NCBI RefSeq assembly: GCF_042646205.1
Contig: NZ_JBHRTF010000002.1
Location: forward strand, 1 to 64,000
Direction: 5' to 3'
DNA length: 64,000 nt
Source: Cellvibrio fontiphilus_A
Lineage (GTDB): Bacteria; Pseudomonadota; Gammaproteobacteria; Pseudomonadales; Cellvibrionaceae
The notes under the pieces were generated by a model. The model had not been told where the DNA came from, did not search any database, and was given only the letters and a program-made list of their open reading frames with translations. This document shows positions 62,180-64,000 of the stretch, in pieces (position 1 is the stretch's first letter; each line of letters begins with the position of its first letter). A program made the position numbers and the translations under genes.

Positions 62180-63454
62180 TTACGCCGTTTTGCGGGCCGT
62201 GTAGTCGCGCATGGTGGCGGCAAAACTGAGTGCCAAGAGTTTCAGCCCTTTGCGTAAATCTTCTTCACTGATGGTGAGTGGGCAAAACACCTTAACCACT
62301 TGCCCTTGATTACCCGCGGTTTCAATTACTACACTACGCTCAAAAGCATGGGCGCAAATTGCATCGGCAATCTCGCCGCTCGCACATTCAATGCCCTGCA
62401 TTAAACCGCGCCCTTTTAAACGCAGCGCCAGTGGCTGATAGGCATCAAGCATGGCTTTTAATTCCTGCTGCACAATCACGGACTTCTGCGCAATTTCACG
62501 CACAAAATAATCGTCGCGCCAGTAGGTTTGGAGTGCTGCGGTGGCAGTAATAAATGCATGGTTATTGCCGCGAAACGTACCGTTGTGTTCACCGGGCAAC
62601 CATTGATCCAGTGCCGGGTTTAACAACACAATCGACAGCGGCAAACCAAAACCACTGAGAGATTTGGAGAGGGTGACAATATCCGGTTTGATACCGCTGC
62701 TTTCAAAACTGAAAAAGCTACCGGTGCGGCCGCAGCCCGCTTGAATGTCATCCACAATCAACAGCATGTCGTGTTTGCGACACAATTTTTGCAGACCTTG
62801 CAACCAAGTATCGGCGGCAACATTTAACCCGCCCTCGCCCTGCACCACTTCCACAATCACCGCTGCAGGAATATCCACACCACTGGAGGGATCAGACAGT
62901 AATTTGTCCATCATTTTTAAAGTGTCAGTATCGCGACCGTGATAACCGCAAAAGGGCATGCGCTCAATATTATTCAGTGGTACACCCGCGCCACCGCGAT
63001 GATGTTGATTGCCAGTTGCCGCAACCGCACCGAGTGATACGCCGTGGAAGCCGTTGGTAAACGCAATCACACCGCTGCGACCTTTGACTTTGCGCGCAAT
63101 TTTTAACGCAGCTTCTACCGCATTGGCACCGGTTGGCCCGGTGAACTGCACGCGATACTCCAAACCGCGCGGCGTTAAAATAATATCGCGCAGATTTTCC
63201 AGAAAAGTAGCTTTGGCCTGAGTGTGCATATCCAAACCATGGGCGATACCATCTTGCTCTATGTAATCCAGCAAGGCTTTTTTAATCAGCGGATTATTGT
63301 GGCCATAATTCAAAGAGCCAGCGCCAGATAAAAAATCCAAATAGGCTTTGCCCTGTTCATCAAATAAATAACTGCCGCGCGCCTGTTTAAAGATCACCGG
63401 AAAAGCGCGTGAATAAGAGCGAACTTCCGATTCCATTTGTTGAAAAATATTCAT
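62180..63454 (-). CDS. ectB: L-2,4-diaminobutyrate--2-oxoglutarate transaminase
   Basis: This PLP enzyme makes diaminobutyrate from aspartate semialdehyde with glutamate, the first ectoine step. PLP features are GPTGANAVEAALK, FHGVSLGA, IVDDIQAGCGRTG and Lys264 in TLSKSLSGFGLPL. I use the ATG at 63454 (MNIFQQMESEVRSY), which aligns with family starts; AAGAGGA lies before it. The open frame extends 37 codons upstream without support. The product is 424 aa. Confidence 0.96.
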   Translation of the reverse strand: MNIFQQMESEVRSYSRAFPVIFKQARGSYLFDEQGKAYLDFLSGAGSLNYGHNNPLIKKALLDYIEQDGIAHGLDMHTQAKATFLENLRDIILTPRGLEYRVQFTGPTGANAVEAALKIARKVKGRSGVIAFTNGFHGVSLGAVAATGNQHHRGGAGVPLNNIERMPFCGYHGRDTDTLKMMDKLLSDPSSGVDIPAAVIVEVVQGEGGLNVAADTWLQGLQKLCRKHDMLLIVDDIQAGCGRTGSFFSFESSGIKPDIVTLSKSLSGFGLPLSIVLLNPALDQWLPGEHNGTFRGNNHAFITATAALQTYWRDDYFVREIAQKSVIVQQELKAMLDAYQPLALRLKGRGLMQGIECASGEIADAICAHAFERSVVIETAGNQGQVVKVFCPLTISEEDLRKGLKLLALSFAATMRDYTARKTA

Positions 63455-63623
63455 CATTGTCATCCTCTTAATGAATCTGCACCCTTGTGCTGCAGATAAA
63501 AAATTGAAAGCAAAAAAATCAAAATAAAAATAGAAAGAAAACATGAAACACAAAATCCAAGGCAAAAGTTGCCCAGGCGATGCATAAACATCGCTAATCG
63601 GATAAGGGGGTTCAGGCTAAATA

Positions 63624-63650
63624 CGCCCAGCCCTGTTTAGGGCATAGGCG
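63624..63650 (-). other. hairpin between ectA and ectB
   Basis: CGCC-CA-GCCCT-GTTT-AGGGC-ATA-GGCG forms a two-part stem in the 213-bp ectA-ectB gap. There is no clear T-run. It may be an mRNA-stability or attenuation element that sets different ectA and ectB levels. The rest of the gap is A-rich on the plus strand, with no gene. Confidence 0.5.
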
Positions 63651-63667
63651 CAGCGGCTAACGCAGCA

Positions 63668-64000
63668 TCAACCTAACCAGCGCCGATTGGAGCTGCGTAA
63701 ACTGCCGCGCAGGTCATCCAAATGCAGCGCCATGGGTTTGCCGGGGCGATTAGGTAGGGGAGCAATTTGCAGCAGGTATTCGTCCGCGTGTGCGCCTGCA
63801 AAATGGCGCTGGGATTCGAACAACATACTTTTTACGGGGATGGCGCCGCAGTCGCGGGCGAAGCTTTCAAACAGCGCCCAGGAAGCGCGGTTGTCGGGGG
63901 TAATACTGGTGGTGAGGCGCTGTGCGTGCTCGGTGGCGGGTTGCTCAATCAGCCAATTCAACATGCGTTTGGCCAGACCTGAACCGCGCAACTGCTCGCT
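63668..64000 (-). CDS. ectA: L-2,4-diaminobutyrate N-acetyltransferase (partial)
   Basis: This is the C-terminal 110 residues of EctA, which acetylates diaminobutyrate with acetyl-CoA. The GNAT acetyl-CoA loop is RGSGLAKRML, followed by TTSITPDNRASWALFESFAR and the tail LRGSLRSSNRRWLG. The frame stays open to the window edge, so the 5' part lies beyond 64000. It heads the ect operon seen here. Confidence 0.9.
   Translation of the reverse strand, partial: SEQLRGSGLAKRMLNWLIEQPATEHAQRLTTSITPDNRASWALFESFARDCGAIPVKSMLFESQRHFAGAHADEYLLQIAPLPNRPGKPMALHLDDLRGSLRSSNRRWLG

Overview
The window looks like chromosome of a Gammaproteobacterium close to Cellvibrio (Cellvibrionaceae). The evidence is Pseudomonas-like gene order, a secreted lipoprotein with a poly-serine linker of the kind common in Cellvibrio and relatives, and moderate GC with dense gene packing. 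No insertion sequence, phage, CRISPR or tRNA gene was seen.

Layout. 1-475: 5' end of a 16S rRNA gene on the minus strand with leader and two tandem promoters. 476-11100: branched-chain amino acid block (pssA, ilvC, divergent ilvY, ilvH, ilvI). It is split by a five-gene minus-strand cassette (3456-8449) containing a ketosynthase III fused to a heme-oxygenase-like diiron domain, two membrane histidine-box oxidases, an unknown protein and a DNA glycosylase gene. ilvI has a long leader that can fold into a three-way junction. 11298-12869: a DUF4124 protein and a PEP-CTERM protein with a sigma-54-type promoter. 12956-43045: a block collinear with the P. aeruginosa clpB-pgeF-rluD-bamD-pilSR-minor pilins-ispH-fkpB-lspA-ileS-ribF-murJ region. 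It carries extra genes: a Kelch-like lipoprotein, nadE, mgtC and an inverted fimT. 43135-50509: accessory genes (MliC-like lipoprotein, glycosyltransferase, SOS-controlled yebG, a strongly structured intergenic RNA candidate, a solute-binding protein, a methyltransferase-dioxygenase fusion, a secreted phosphodiesterase). 50522-54909: a methyltransferase, then a GbsR/MarR regulator with cyanide-insensitive bd oxidase genes behind an ANR/FNR-type box and a 42-bp perfect palindrome. 54966-59227: DUF2721 protein, PepSY membrane protein and TonB-dependent receptor. 59332-64000: ectoine operon ectA(partial)-ectB-ectC followed by a membrane TPR protein and a sodium:solute symporter.

How the genes work together. 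ilvI/ilvH/ilvC make the common valine/isoleucine precursors, with IlvY as the likely ilvC activator. PilS/PilR plus fimU-pilV-pilW-pilX-pilY1-pilE form the type IV pilus priming and regulatory set. bamD, lspA, murJ, pgeF, fkpB and clpB serve envelope and protein quality control. The ect genes and symporter serve osmoprotection. The least explained elements are the ketosynthase/oxidase cassette, the ilvI leader RNA, the intergenic RNA at 45296-45585 and the membrane TPR gene coupled to ectC. Functions are read from motifs and family knowledge; no database search was run.
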